Shown here one piece after another: positions 1 through 12,400 of a DNA stretch of 64,000 nucleotides. The translations under genes were made by a program, and so were the position numbers. Positions within the stretch are counted from its first letter, which is position 1. Each line of letters begins with the position of its first letter. The stretch is taken from the NCBI GenBank assembly GCA_025642065.1, contig JAODUP010000839.1, positions 331,001 through 395,000 of the forward strand, given 5' to 3'. The notes under the pieces were generated by a model, which saw only the letters and a program-made list of their open reading frames with translations, had not been told where the DNA came from and ran no database searches. This DNA comes from Paralvinella palmiformis. Taxonomy: Eukaryota; Annelida; Polychaeta; Terebellida; Alvinellidae.

Positions 1-557
1 AACTGTGTCCAATGCCACCGCTCGAGGTGCGATGCAGTGTTTCTATTCCTGAGTCATTATAAGTACTCACTTATAATGCTTTAAGAGCGTACTGTGTCTG
101 CTACAGTCATTTAGATGCTGGATAACCAAGCCAAACACATAAACGGCGTCCCTCCAAAAACGCAAATAGCACATGGAATATACAGCTCTAGATAAACGTT
201 TCTTGAATGCGGAGACCGGAAAATATAGTCTCCACGCATAGAAAACGCAGCATAATATGCCTTGTGATATTTACAGGAGGGTCAAATACCATATAAACAT
301 ACAAATCCAATAAATACTATGACCTACTCGTCACTATTATAACAATTTACATCTGCACTTTAGCAGACCGTTATGCGGAACTGCCGCTCTATATATTAAC
401 ATTTTCAAATCAGACCTAATGTCTGCTATAATTTCGATAAACTAATCTCCAGGTGTATAATCAAACTTTCGAGTGCTAAGCTTTATTCGAATTTCAATAA
501 TATTATCATATATAGGTATGCCGTATGACAATTTTATTTCCATCTTTATTCTAATAG
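1..557. other. window edge, upstream or intronic part of receptor gene A
   Basis: No coding segment is recognisable here. By analogy with the second copy downstream, where the SUEL-lectin exon lies 739 bp before the CUB-like exon, the lectin exon of this first gene would fall just off the left edge. A short imperfect stem (about 207-239, GGAGAC...GTCTCC) is the only structure seen. Confidence 0.4.
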
Positions 558-1286
558 TAAACACAGACTGTTCCGGATCACGGCCAACAATTCTGACCTT
601 TCACGAAGGAATCATCTCAAGTCAATCATCCGATACGAGAGGCTGTGGTTCTACCAACTCTCCTTGGATCGTCTCAGCTAAACCGGGACAAACAATCAAC
701 ATTTCTATCGTAGATTTTAATACAGAAGTAGATCAATCTAACTTAGTCAGCTGTCCTCTGGTTTATGGTTTTATTCTTGAAAGATCTCTTGGTATTAATC
801 ATACGATTTGTGGAGGTCGGCAGAGAGAACTAGCGATCTATACAGCAAAGACTAACCAAGTGGAAATCCAAGTTTTGCCACGGACCGTTCGAGGTGATAG
901 AAGCTTTCTGCTGAAATACAAAGGTAACTATGACGCTCACGTCCAGTTGGTGGCTTCAGTCACTGTAATCCTGGAGATATATCACACAGTAAAATATAAT
1001 GAATATAGTCATATGCGATGCAACGTTAATGGGCTCTACTATCGTATTATCACCAGTTTTTAACTAATTAATGCCATATATTTACCACAATCACAACGAT
1101 AAACTGAACAATCGTTTTAAAAGTTTAATGTTCATTTGTCACGTTTTTTTTATATCTAGCATCTAACTTATTCACTGTTTACCTGGTTATTAAAATATTA
1201 AATTTGACAAATAGGAAGATATTCACCTTTACTTGTTTTAGTGAGTTTGAATTAAGTACATAATTCGATACAGATTTTTACTTAAG

Positions 1287-1330
<44 letters not shown>

Positions 1331-1881
1331 AAATAATTATACAATAATATATATGTATAACAGTAACTGGATGTCCAGAACTCACTCGACCAGCTAACGC
1401 TTGGTACAAACGTGAAGGTAACGAGGCTTTGATTGGATGTGAAAAGAGCAACGAAGAATGGCGTCTTACCTGTAAAGGTAATAAATGGATAGGAGAAGTG
1501 GGCAACTGTAGTCAGAAAGGTAACAGGATATTTATGATATTGCTACGGTGTTAATTATAATATTAGATTCAATATACGAGCTTTTGTTGTTTTCAGAAAG
1601 CTATTAAAATGAGAATATCATTGTTTCTATTATTACAGTAGAGGTGATGATTGTACACGAAACTGATGTAAAGGAAAACATAGACTCAGGTTTGTTCAAT
1701 AAAAAGAAAAATCCTCAGATTCATAGACTGTTAAGTACATTCTGAAGTTCACTTGTTTGTTATATAATTAATTATTACATTTATAACTATGAAAAGGCTG
1801 AAAACAGTTGACGATCCTAGTGTTTAGCATTGTATTAATACTAATAATAATAATAATAATAAATCTTAAAAGCATATTTTG

Positions 1882-1916
<35 letters not shown>

Positions 1917-2402
1917 TCCAGTTGTTGTCATGACTGGGATCGCAGGTGGGGCTGTTGTTCTGTGCGTCGTTGCCATAGTAATAGGGACTGTTTACATAAA
2001 GAAATACAGGTTATTATCATTAAATGAATTTCACTCTCAAACTTGGCTAATGCATAACAATAATAATCCTCGTTGCTAAAAAGTCATATTTTGTTCCTTA
2101 AGAAAGAAATATTATATTCTAGGATGCGCCAGGAAACAAAGCATCTGACTAGGAGATATGCCACACTGGAAAACGACCAGAAAGCCTATTATAGACCCGT
2201 AAACTTTGATCTCACACAGCCGGAAATGAACGTTGACTTCTCCGCTCTGAACACCCTCGAAAAGAACCAACCGCCGTGCTTTGATACAGCCTGTGACCGA
2301 AACCCGTCTCGTATTGATCAGAGCGCGTGTGCAACCTTGCCAACGCGCGCTTGCGCCTGCGACGAACGACAAAGTATATATAACTCAATAAAATCAACGT
2401 GA
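558..2402 (+). CDS. receptor-like membrane protein A (CUB-like, sushi, TM, YNSI tail), 5' partial
   Basis: Five exons are supported by splice sites and by exon-for-exon match to the paralogue at 8958-13919: 558-923 (366 nt, CUB-like domain with GCG, SPW, PGQ and DF residues and four cysteines), 1364-1519 (156 nt, sushi/CCP-like, four cysteines starting GCPEL), 1639-1689 (short stem), 1922-2009 (88 nt, membrane helix followed by YIKKYR), and 2123-2402 (cytoplasmic tail and stop). Exons 1, 2 and 4 have exactly the same lengths as in the paralogue. All extracellular exons begin and end in phase 1. The tail ends QSIYNSIKST; SIYNSI fits the ITIM consensus and the YxxPhi sorting pattern. The start and any signal peptide or lectin exon lie outside the window. 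Ligand and function are unknown; an adhesion or innate-recognition role is inference from domain types. The stem exon has a tandem acceptor (CAGTAG at 1636-1641), so it may be 51 or 48 nt. Confidence 0.87.
1289..1330. repeat. (TA)n(TG)n microsatellite
   Basis: Short TA run passing into TG, within the intron just before the sushi exon of receptor gene A. Confidence 0.85.
1883..1912. repeat. (AT)n microsatellite
   Basis: AT run ending about 10 bp before the acceptor of the membrane-helix exon of receptor gene A, so length variation here could affect the splice site. Confidence 0.8.
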
Positions 2403-3425
2403 ATTGAATGAAGTGCGAAACAGTTGGAATCTATAACTGATGTGGTTCGCTGTAGAACACGAAACGGGCCTTTCTAATATGTATATGGTTACTGTTGTTG
2501 GTGTGTAAATATATTACAATACATGTTTCAGAGAAATAGTCATACAATTAAAAAGCAACAACAATGACATACAAATGGCATTTTAACGAGAAGTAACCGC
2601 GGAGAGGGAAAATATCTCACATATGACTGATCTCCCTTGTAATATAAAGTATAAAGTGACTAGCCTAGAGTATTGTTTATTGGATACTGGTAAGTGATGA
2701 ATTTGTGTTAATTACTGTTAATTACTGTCTGGCAGTGAACTTTCTTGTTCGTTCCGGTGTCGTACACGTACAGTGTTTACTTGTATTATTGTGTTTGTGT
2801 TACTCAATCAATGTCTATGTTTGTGTTACGTAATCCTATTTTATGCTGTGTTGAAAGATGCAAATTAATTATGAATTTTGGTACTGTGCAAAATATTAAT
2901 CATGAAAGTAATCATAGTAAAGTTAATATTATAACGAATTGCGATACCACATACACAGAGACAGATACACACGAGCTCTCACATATATATAAACAGACAA
3001 ACAAGTACACAAACAAGTACCATCCGCCCACCAACATATAATAATCAAAATAAATTATAGTAAGAACGATTTTCACGTAGTAGAGATTGAGTGAGCTAGT
3101 GTATGATTAGGTGAGTGAGTTGTTTAGACTTGGCTGTTCTAACACCCAACACGCTAGGGAAATTAGAGGTCAGACGAGTACAGTAACTTTGAAATATCAA
3201 AACAACTTTTTCGGATCACAATCATATTTATCTAGGGTTCCAGATGGGAGTGGAATCAGTTTTTTATTTCATGGAATGTGATTATTATTATTTGAAACCA
3301 AAGTAGGTAAGTAAGAGTGATATGTTTTGATTAGTTGTCATGTATCAGCTTAGTGAATAGTTTTAATGTCAGGTAATATGTATTTTAGCTTAAAGTTTTA
3401 CACCTTTGTCTGAAATTATAAAAAG
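2403..3425. other. 3' flank of receptor gene A, no gene seen
   Basis: AT-rich sequence after the stop of gene A. The first AATAAA past the stop is at 3049-3054, a possible but weak poly(A) signal. Short open frames here have no splice context or protein likeness. Confidence 0.4.
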
Positions 3426-3429
3426 GGCT

Positions 3430-4400
3430 GTTGATGTCCGTCTAAGTAAATGTTTACCCAATAGTAATATTAATGAATCAGAACAGGCTCGGTTCGGGTA
3501 AAATGTATATCATGATATCAATTCATTAAGGTAATCTATTATTACTTGTTTTGCTGGACTTTTCTACTGCGTTTGATACAATTGACCAAAAAGATACTTT
3601 TCTTTAGGTCGAGGGACATTTTTTGTCTATTAGATAAAGTACTTGAATGGATTCCATCCTATTTCTAACAATGCCCACAGACGGTAGACGTTAATTGGAT
3701 TTTGTACGATGTTATTTTGCTGTTATGTGGTGTACTACAGGGTTGTGTACTTGGTCCTTCAGTTCTCACAATGTACACACGTCCTGTTGGGATCATGTCA
3801 CAGCAATTTGGCATTAAATATTACTTGTAAGTTGATGAGACATGGCTGCATATATAACTGCATTCAAACAACTGATTAAAGTTATCTTTTCCCTGGATAC
3901 TTTAGAACACTGTTTTGCGGATATTCAGCTATGGATGACTCAAAAGCTTCTAATATTGTATGATGAAAAATGTACTATCATCTATTTGGCTTCACCTCAT
4001 TATGTTAAATCCCTAACAAATACCTGCAATATGGATTAATACATCTTGCCTTACCCTTGATGCATCAGTAAAACATCTAGAGGTTATTTTTGAAAAATGT
4101 ACTAACAAGTATGAACATGTCACATCAGTATCCTCAGTTGCCTATCAACAAATTTAAAACATCCAATCTCTTAAAGCATTATAAACACAAGAATCACCCT
4201 TACCCTATTCCTTGTATTTTATGCATCTTGCGTACATCATGGTAACTTGGTATTACATTGCATATCTGATTATAACATCAATCGCCTACAGTGTACATGG
4301 AATGATACAGCCCGCATAGTGATAAATACTCGAAAATATTATCACTCTAATTATTTAAAAACGTGAAGATTTTACTAGCAACTTATAAATGTATCAACGT
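3430..4400 (+). mobile_element. decayed LINE reverse-transcriptase fragment (Jockey/CR1/L2-like)
   Basis: Read across frameshifts and stops, the forward strand gives typical non-LTR reverse transcriptase blocks: LLDFSTAFDTIDQ near 3545, VLQGCVLGPSVLT near 3735 (the VxQGSVLGP block), then a degenerate copy of the YADD box near 3825, then SDI..WM-like and VIFDK-like segments after 3910. The catalytic box is ruined and several stops interrupt it, so the element is dead. Assignment to LINE is firm; the clade is a guess. Confidence 0.8.
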
Positions 4401-4583
4401 TGTAACGTCTGAATACCTGTGTGAGCACTTCTCCCATTAGAAAGCCATCCCCGAAACTCGGGTCATGCAAGCAGGTACTAATGGATGTGCCTGTCTTCCG
4501 GCTCTGATCATTTAAGATTCAAGCCGTAACATGATGAACAATATGATTAGAAATCCTGCGGAGGATATATCCTAAAACAAAAT

Positions 4584-4584
<1 letters not shown>

Positions 4585-4622
<38 letters not shown>
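4585..4622. repeat. (TA)n microsatellite
   Basis: Uninterrupted AT alternation in intergenic sequence. Confidence 0.85.
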
Positions 4623-4624
<2 letters not shown>

Positions 4625-4639
4625 CTTAAAGCTAAATAT

Positions 4640-7000
4640 CATTTTCTATAAGCAATTGCATGTAATTACTTAACACCATGAATATATATAAAGAACTGCT
4701 ACATCAAGGACCATCTGAAAATATAAAACACCTCAGCTTTATCTCTTCAATCTGTTTCCCTGTCCGTGGTAGGATTGTAGATTGTTCCATTACTCCTTAT
4801 ATAAGGATCACGCCGCTGGGAAGTAATGTTTACCACTTTCGTGTGTTGTTGTTGTTGTTGTTGTTGTTTCGTAATCAAGGATCGCCAGATGAAAGACATC
4901 CAAATACACGCCACTAAGACTCCGTATGTATATCCACATTTCTCATAAATAGAGGAAACCTACACTGCTGAGAATATATAAAACTTCTTTAAAGAATAGC
5001 TAAAATTTAAAAAAAATTAAATTTAGTAAATGTTGTTATCAAGTACTGGATCAAACCGGTTAACGGTCCTGGCTTGAACATGGACCCGACTTAATTTGTC
5101 GTAGAAATAAACGAGCGTTTAGTGTTAACTATTTACCATTGTAAAATTTTTAGCGCCGACAGCATGATTTTGCCAATGTCAACATATTTTATATATGAAG
5201 ATTGTACAGATACGCAACGAAATAAGATATTAAAACTTAATTATTTTAAGTGCTACATGATTAACACTAATTGGAAATTGACAGTAGAAATAATCCTGTG
5301 AAATTAGGTTAGAAATACTATCATATTCGGCTTAAACATATTCATGCATAACCAACAATATCATTTAATATTTACTAGTTAATATAAATGTAAATAACGT
5401 TGAGAAATTATGTAATAAGCGTTAAGCGTTCCTGAATGGTTATCCAAAACCGCTAAAACTCCAAGTTATTATTTCGAATCCGGTTAATACCTGAGTTTGT
5501 GGGATATGCTTCTACAGAGAGTCGAAAATCGGACAAACCTTTCCGAGGTTCGATCGGCATTTAGGCTCAACTGAACACAGGTAATTATAAACGAACTTAT
5601 CGTCTTAATATTCAAGCAGAGATAACGATACTATTCGGTTGTGTGTAACTTGAAACTGATAAAGCTTCAAATAATTTCACTTCGTTTTCAATGTTGCCAA
5701 TTATGGGCGTTGAGGAGACCCTTCCGTCAGCTTCTGGTCCATCTTGTAATTAGGATTTAATCCCATCTTAGATATATGTTTCAATAATGCTCATTGTGAA
5801 TAACAGACGGGATACGGAAATAAACATAGTGCAGACATTACTATGTTGAAAGAAGTAGGTAATATCTGTCTATATACTGATTTAGTCGAAGGAGTGATTC
5901 TTACGCTTCTACATATAAATGCGGGTTTCAACGCTGCTGATTGCTATATTTGTATGGGACAATTGGCCAGAGAACTATCTGTGGAGGGTGTGCAGACACA
6001 CGCTGTGCTTGTAGTGCCTGTGTTTGTCTTTGGAGTTACCTTCACTGTGGCATCATCGATGTTTCACGGGCATTCTGCCATTTCATTTCGATTACCTAAA
6101 GATGGACATCGAAGGAATCGAATGGGCATCCCTGGAATCGATGTTCGCTGAAGGATTCTCACCGAAATACGCTAAATAAATCGGCATCGAATATGATAGC
6201 TATGGCATCTGGATAAAGGATAATGCGCAGAAGTATCTAACAATCTGGACAAACTTAGACGAGTTGGGATTTAGAAATTGGCGCGTTAATTGGAACATAT
6301 CTCCGCGAGACGTTGGGACAAAATTCTCTCTCGACGTGCCAGGAAATCTATTACACTAACATGCGATTCGCGAAAAACTCTGTTATGGAAGCCATACTAT
6401 GTATCGAAAGCAGGATGGATAGAACTATTCTAAAACATTAAAATATGCGCTTTAGAAAGATTCTTTACATCACGTACTGGTATATTTAGTCAAACCGAAA
6501 CCGAAACCACCATATGAAAAGAACTGACCGAAGATACTGCAATGCTAATTGACTTCATTCGACGTCATAACCTTATATCACGTCATAAGCTTCAGCTAGT
6601 AAAATGCTTAAAATGAGAATGCTGAAGGATGTCAGCCTACAATGAAAAGGGATGTCCCTTGTAAAATGGTTTTCTTCAAAGCTAATAATGAGTATTCTCA
6701 GGAGTGTCGTTATGGGTATTTAAGATGTAAATGATGGATTATTCGTATATTCTCAAATATATTTAGCTTTTTACTGCATATTTACTATTTGTGGTGATGA
6801 CGCGCCGTACTTTGGTCTTTCCTTCCAAATGAAATATTGGATTCAACAGAAGATAATATTTAGTAGTGGAAACGTTTTTCATAAGAGAATATCGAAGTGA
6901 GCCCTAATTGGTGTTCCTAATCTTTCTGCGTCTAAATTGCTATAACAAATATTTAAAAAACGATGCAATAAATGAAAGGATATGTGATAAATGGTATGAT
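4640..7000. other. intergenic, mostly featureless, one decayed coding-like patch
   Basis: AT-rich with scattered short open frames. The stretch at 6102-6359 is described separately; otherwise nothing was recognised, including the 102-codon frame at 5843-6151, which has no splice context and no family likeness. Confidence 0.4.
6102..6359 (+). pseudogene. unidentified coding-like remnant with one in-frame stop
   Basis: From ATG at 6102 the frame gives 85 codons with non-simple, protein-like composition, ending at TAA 6357-6359, but is broken by a TAA at 6177-6179. The part after the break contains YGIWIKDNAQKYLTIW and LGFRNWRVNW, rich in tryptophan. Base composition here is less AT-rich than the surroundings. 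I do not recognise the family; it may come from a transposon or a processed gene. Confidence 0.3.
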
Positions 7001-7004
7001 ATTT

Positions 7005-7371
7005 TATCTACAATTGAGGCTTGTATTGTAGACATAGAGACAGGATGAAATTGAATAAAGATAAGACCGAATTCGTTGTTTTCTCATCCAAGTAGCAGAC
7101 AAAGAAAATTGAGAATCTTCGCATTAAGGTAGGATCCAGTTATATAAATTCTTCCAAATCTGCAGGTCTTATATTGGATGATACTCTAGAAATGAATAAG
7201 CTGGTGAATGTTATATGTAAATCCTGTTATTATCAAATAAGAAAAATGGGAGTTATATATAAAGTACGTAAATGAGGATACATGCAACACCTTAGTCCAA
7301 GCCTTTATGATTTCACAACTGGAATGTTGCAATGCTTTGTTATATAATTGTTCTCTCTCTCTCTCATTCTA

Positions 7372-7462
<91 letters not shown>

Positions 7463-7468
7463 GTCTGC

Positions 7469-7501
<33 letters not shown>

Positions 7502-7605
7502 GATAACCGGCAAAAGGGAACAAATAACATCAATTTTATTCCAGCTGCATTGGCTTATGGTACGTTTTAAATCAATAAACAAGATCGATAATCTTTCTGA
7601 ATAGA
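7005..7605 (+). mobile_element. decayed LINE RT C-terminal fragment interrupted by a (GTCT)n tract
   Basis: The forward strand encodes LINE-type sequence from about 7045 (LNKDKTEFVVFSSK), then GLILDDTLEMNK, then CKSCYYQIRKMG, and after a frameshift a segment like ISQLECCNALLYN at 7310-7350. The continuation, TSILFQLHWLMVRF, resumes at about 7528 on the far side of a long tetranucleotide repeat. So the repeat expanded inside the old element. Stops and frameshifts show it is inactive. Confidence 0.75.
7375..7502. repeat. (GTCT)n tetranucleotide microsatellite
   Basis: About 125 bp of GTCT units with one short interruption near 7463-7469. Both strands stay open through it, which produces spurious Cys-Leu-Ser-Val and Gln-Thr-Asp-Arg frames. 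Confidence 0.95.
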
Positions 7606-8311
7606 GTTAGATGTCGTAGATGTTATGCTCTGAATAGAAAGTAATATAATCAAGCTGAAGGTTAACAAAAATGAACAGGCTGCTTTTTCGCCTTAACATC
7701 GCCCCAGCATCAGTGCAAAGATTTGAAAATAAGCATTTGCAACAGGATGACCTCACCAATGTTAGCTAGATTCGGCTGTGCTTAACAAAGGAACGTTGCA
7801 AGACCATGGTATAGACATTTGTGACATCTACACTAGACGACGACAGTCCTCCGATACATTGACAACCGAGTACCACCAACAGTATGCTGCAACGTGTTTA
7901 GAATACAGCAGTATATACTACCGACACTAAAACTGAAATATATAACACCAATAGTACATATATTACACACTAAAACGGAAATGTATATAACACCAATAGT
8001 ACATATATTACACAGTAAGAGTCTTCTATCACCGAGCTCTGCCTGCGACTTGGAAGTGCCCTATAAATAAAAGCGGTCATTATGATCAAAACATAATTTA
8101 CTCACGAAATATTCACCAATTTTCAGACAACATCGCAAATTTGATTACCTCAACAGTTTGGTACGGGGTTGATTCCAAACAGATAGCCCGAAATATTGTC
8201 AACTGACTGGTGCACGGAAAAAAATGGCCATCTATCTAAAACGTTCTGCATTACTAGTCCTATGGATTTCCAGTTTGAAAAGGCGTGTGAAAAGTGTGTG
8301 TGTTTGTGTGT

Positions 8312-8312
<1 letters not shown>

Positions 8313-8380
<68 letters not shown>
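8313..8380. repeat. (TA)n microsatellite, about 68 bp
   Basis: Long pure TA run preceded by a TGTG-rich lead, about 570 bp upstream of the start of receptor gene B. Confidence 0.95.
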
Positions 8381-8381
<1 letters not shown>

Positions 8382-8880
8382 GTGTTTCTTATTCTGAAAA
8401 TTTCGAATAAAAATATTTTTATTCCAAAGAAATACGTTCCAAAATCTCTTACACCATTAACCACTGTTTTACACATGCACAGAAGTTTAGCAGCGCCTCT
8501 AGTGAATTCGATAAGAATCACGTTAATATATGCAGCACAGTGCTGACCTAATTTCGGAATGTGCGCTTGAAGAAGACGCCATGTTGGATTACTGGTGTCA
8601 CGCAGCATCAGCGTTCCCTACAGAATGGTTAACAATTTTGTTCAAACGAGTGCAGCGGACTGGCAATACTATGAAATATGTTAAATGCATTTAGATTTTC
8701 TTTACGCCAATGCACACGTTCACGCTAATCGCGGAATATTTACGATATTTGTTGTGCTGCTAAATGTTGACATAATGAGATGCGTTAAGAAGTAGCCAAA
8801 TGGACGTTTTACTAGGATTTCAACAATAAGTAGTTTATTAGACAAATAACTTTGCGGACTATAAACATCGACTGATCTCC

Positions 8881-8888
8881 TATTTAAG
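8881..8888 (+). promoter_or_regulatory. possible TATA-like element of receptor gene B
   Basis: TATTTAAG lies 77 bp before the ATG at 8958, leaving room for initiation about 30 bp downstream and a short 5' UTR. The call rests on position and sequence only. Confidence 0.35.
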
Positions 8889-8957
8889 GACGCTACGTCA
8901 GATTAGCTATATGTGAATCTAGGATAGGAAGAGTTGTGTAAACAAATCACAACAACA

Positions 8958-9218
8958 ATGGCTTCGTCGTTTGTTGTAGCGTCCGCTGGAGCGCTGCTCT
9001 TTTTGGCGGGAAATTTAAATTGCATTTCACCAAGTAAGTAACATAATAGCGTTTATTTTTCTTTTAAAGTTTAGGTGAGACATGGTGATTTACTTATTTT
9101 CGTTCATTATTTCGCTTTATTAAAATATGTGTATTTTGCAAGATTATATAATGTTTGTACAGAAGGAATTATATTGTCTATTGTCATGGCATTATTGTTC
9201 TCACTTCGCGTGGATGCA

Positions 9219-9285
<67 letters not shown>

Positions 9286-9424
9286 CTACATTATCGGAGT
9301 CCAATCATAGAATGATCTAAGGCCCATTATACAATACACTACTACAATACTACAGAATTAGTCATATATTGCAGAAGTGTGTGTTTTTTTTCGATGTTTT
9401 CGATATACAGATCAGGAACTTACC

Positions 9425-9471
<47 letters not shown>

Positions 9472-12400
9472 GTATTTTCTCTGTGATTCCTCGTGATATT
9501 TTCATTTAAATTAAAGGTGTTTAATTAACGTGCTGATTTTTATCTGAATTTTTCTTTACTTCATCAAAGTTTGTGTTATTGTTACTCATTATATAACCAC
9601 TATCTCCCATTTTAATAATAATATTAACCCATTGAGCACATTTGCCATTTATATTATTACACATTTCCCTCTAAACATTTTCATATCCTTGATCACCATT
9701 TTTACAGACGTTGTTGAGGTCTGTAATGGCGACATGGACACGAAACTTCGCTGTCCCAGAGATCATATAATAATGATGACGTCAGCCGAATATGGACGGA
9801 AGGAAGTGGGTCGCTGTATACCGGAAGCCGACGAATTCATGGGATGTACGAATGACGTACTTCCACTACTCGACAGGTGGTGTTCAGGGCAGCGAGAGTG
9901 CACAATCGGGGTACCGAACGCCGAACTAGAAAGTCTTAATGAGAGTTGTCTCAAAATCCTTATCAAGTATCTGAAGGTTGAGTATACCTGTTGGAAAGGT
10001 GAGCGTTCTGTTTACATGTATGTCATCAAATCATTTAATGAAATACAATATTTAGATAACAGCATTTCTCTTTTAAGCCAAGGTAATAAATATCGTCAGA
10101 TAAGCGACAGTGAATCCAAATTTTCAAAATGATGCTTACTTGAACAATCTGATTGGCTAAACAAAATCCATTTAAGGGAAAATCACTGGATGGAGATAGG
10201 AACAATGTTCTTGCTTGCTAACCGTGTGCTGAACTCGTGCATATTACGCATCAATAATAGGCCTAGAGTTGTCTTGGCTTGATTTATTTTAAATATTCAC
10301 AATTGCTGGAATATCCATATGAATGACTTTCAACTTGTCATCTCAACTTGCGCAATATTTTAACTGACAAATATTGCTAAAGATCATTTGTTAGTTATTC
10401 GTCCTGAAAATGTATGGCGACAAATCTTAACAGTCAGTATTTATATCATGTCATTTAATCGGTTTATTTATTTTAATAATTTATTTTTTAATTTATTTCT
10501 GGTTACTTTATTTTGTATTCGTCTGCACATCGTTGATAACATGATAGGGACATAGCCTACTCAATATAAATTATCTTGTTCGTAAGTAATCTAATAAATA
10601 AGCCAAGTACCTCCCCACTCCAGACTGTGATATTGAATACTTGCTAAATACTCATTAGCGTTGTTTCATTTTCCTGTGGAGTATCTCCTATAAAGGCCAG
10701 ATATATCAATAGGCTAGTATATTTCCTATTTTTTCAGTGACCACTTCATGTAGCGAGAACCGTCCAAATCGTCTGACGGCCAACACGGGATTGATATCCA
10801 GCCATTCGAGGGACGTCAAAGGCTGTGGATCATCCCATTCACCGTGGATCATCTCGGCTAGCCCGGGACAGACCATTCACATCTTAATGGTCGACTTCTT
10901 GGCAAAGCCGGATAATTCTCCACCCATTGGTTGTCCGGTTGTTTACGGTCGTATCCAAGAGACCGCGCTCGGCATTAACTATACGATTTGCGGCAAACAG
11001 GACCGAAAGTCGGAACTCTACACGTCGAAAACAAATTCTGTGGAAATCTACGTGAATTCTAGGAGCAGCCGCGACGAAGGAAATTTTATATTGCAATATT
11101 CAGGTGATAATTTCAGGGTTTTTTTAAATATGCGATGAATAATCTATAGCAGTAAAAATGTGTACTAAATATTAGCTTCTTGTTTGTGAAATCATCTGAC
11201 TGTTAGTGATAAAGGTAGATCTGTTAACAGAGTTTACAGCAATATGATATAAGTATAATTCAGTAGGCCCAGGAATGCTGATAAATTAAATATTTACTTT
11301 TCTTCTCATAATAATCCATAGTTGTGAGTTTTTATCGGAATGTGAACAAATTGATGAAATCAAGAAAACTCTACTCTATAGATACAGATTGATGTTTATT
11401 ATATTTCACTTAAAATATAAATAACAACGATGTAGTTCCTCAACAGTACTCAGCATGAAAACCTTGTTGCTTGCTTTGTTTTTATGAGAGAATTCCCAGG
11501 CTGTCGCTTATTCAGCACATCCTCTATGTTGGAGTGGTAGAGAAACCTCCTCCTCACCACTCACATGGGAGCAGTACGGTGGTCACCGCCAGGGTGTTTT
11601 ACGTCCTCAGGGGATCTTTAAAATCCCACCTTTATCTTAATAATTCAGTTGAGACGGCAGCGCCATTTAACGTGGGCAGCCACCCACGATGTTGTGAGCC
11701 GAGAAATTAATATCTGGAAAAGTTTCGACCTAACCGCTAGCCCACCGGAGCTCACTGCAAGAAGATCTTGTCTTATTGAAGTTTGGGGTAAAGACCCCTG
11801 GCTGTCGCTTATTGGGGACAGCCACCTGGTGTTGATTTCTGTTATTATGATGATGGGCGAAATGGCAGTTGTTTAACGTGGTGGCACCTCAGTTTACTAT
11901 AGATGGCATGTTCGAGGGAGAAAACCTTGCCAGTTGCTCGGTTGGATGAAAAACTACTATAATGTCACGGCCGGGATTCGAACCTCCGGCCTCCGGCACA
12001 GCATGAAACATTGGTACGGAAGTCCCACGCTATTACCCACTAGTCCATAGGTGAGGTCTGATATGTCCTCATTGTTGTTGTTGGTGTGTGTAAGGACCTT
12101 TCTGGAGAAGTGAGGTTATGATGTCTGCTAGGAATATTGATTTTCTTCTGATCAATGGTGCTAGGTGATGCTCTGAAAATATGGTTTTTGGTTTTTGTTG
12201 TTAGGGGAGAATCCCCAGGCTGTCGCTTAATCAGCACAGCCTCTATGTTGGAGTGGTTGAGAAAGCTCCTCCCCCACCACTCACAGGGGAGCAGTACGGA
12301 AAGATGGAGCCGAAATACCTGAGGGTGGTCACTGCCAGAGTGTTTTACGTCCTCGGGGTTTTTAACGTCCCCCTTTATTTTAAATAATTCAGTGGAGACG

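Noticed and set aside
473..557. ATG-less extension of the receptor A CUB-like frame to the left
   Set aside because: The paralogue shows the exon begins at the acceptor at 557/558; the upstream open part is intron.
7305..7604. Several overlapping frames rich in Cys-Leu-Ser-Val or Gln-Thr-Asp-Arg
   Set aside because: They are the translation of the (GTCT)n repeat in every frame, not a protein.
8150..8608. 152-codon minus-strand frame with an Ile-Tyr run
   Set aside because: The middle is the (TA)n microsatellite; the flanks have no family likeness and no splice context.
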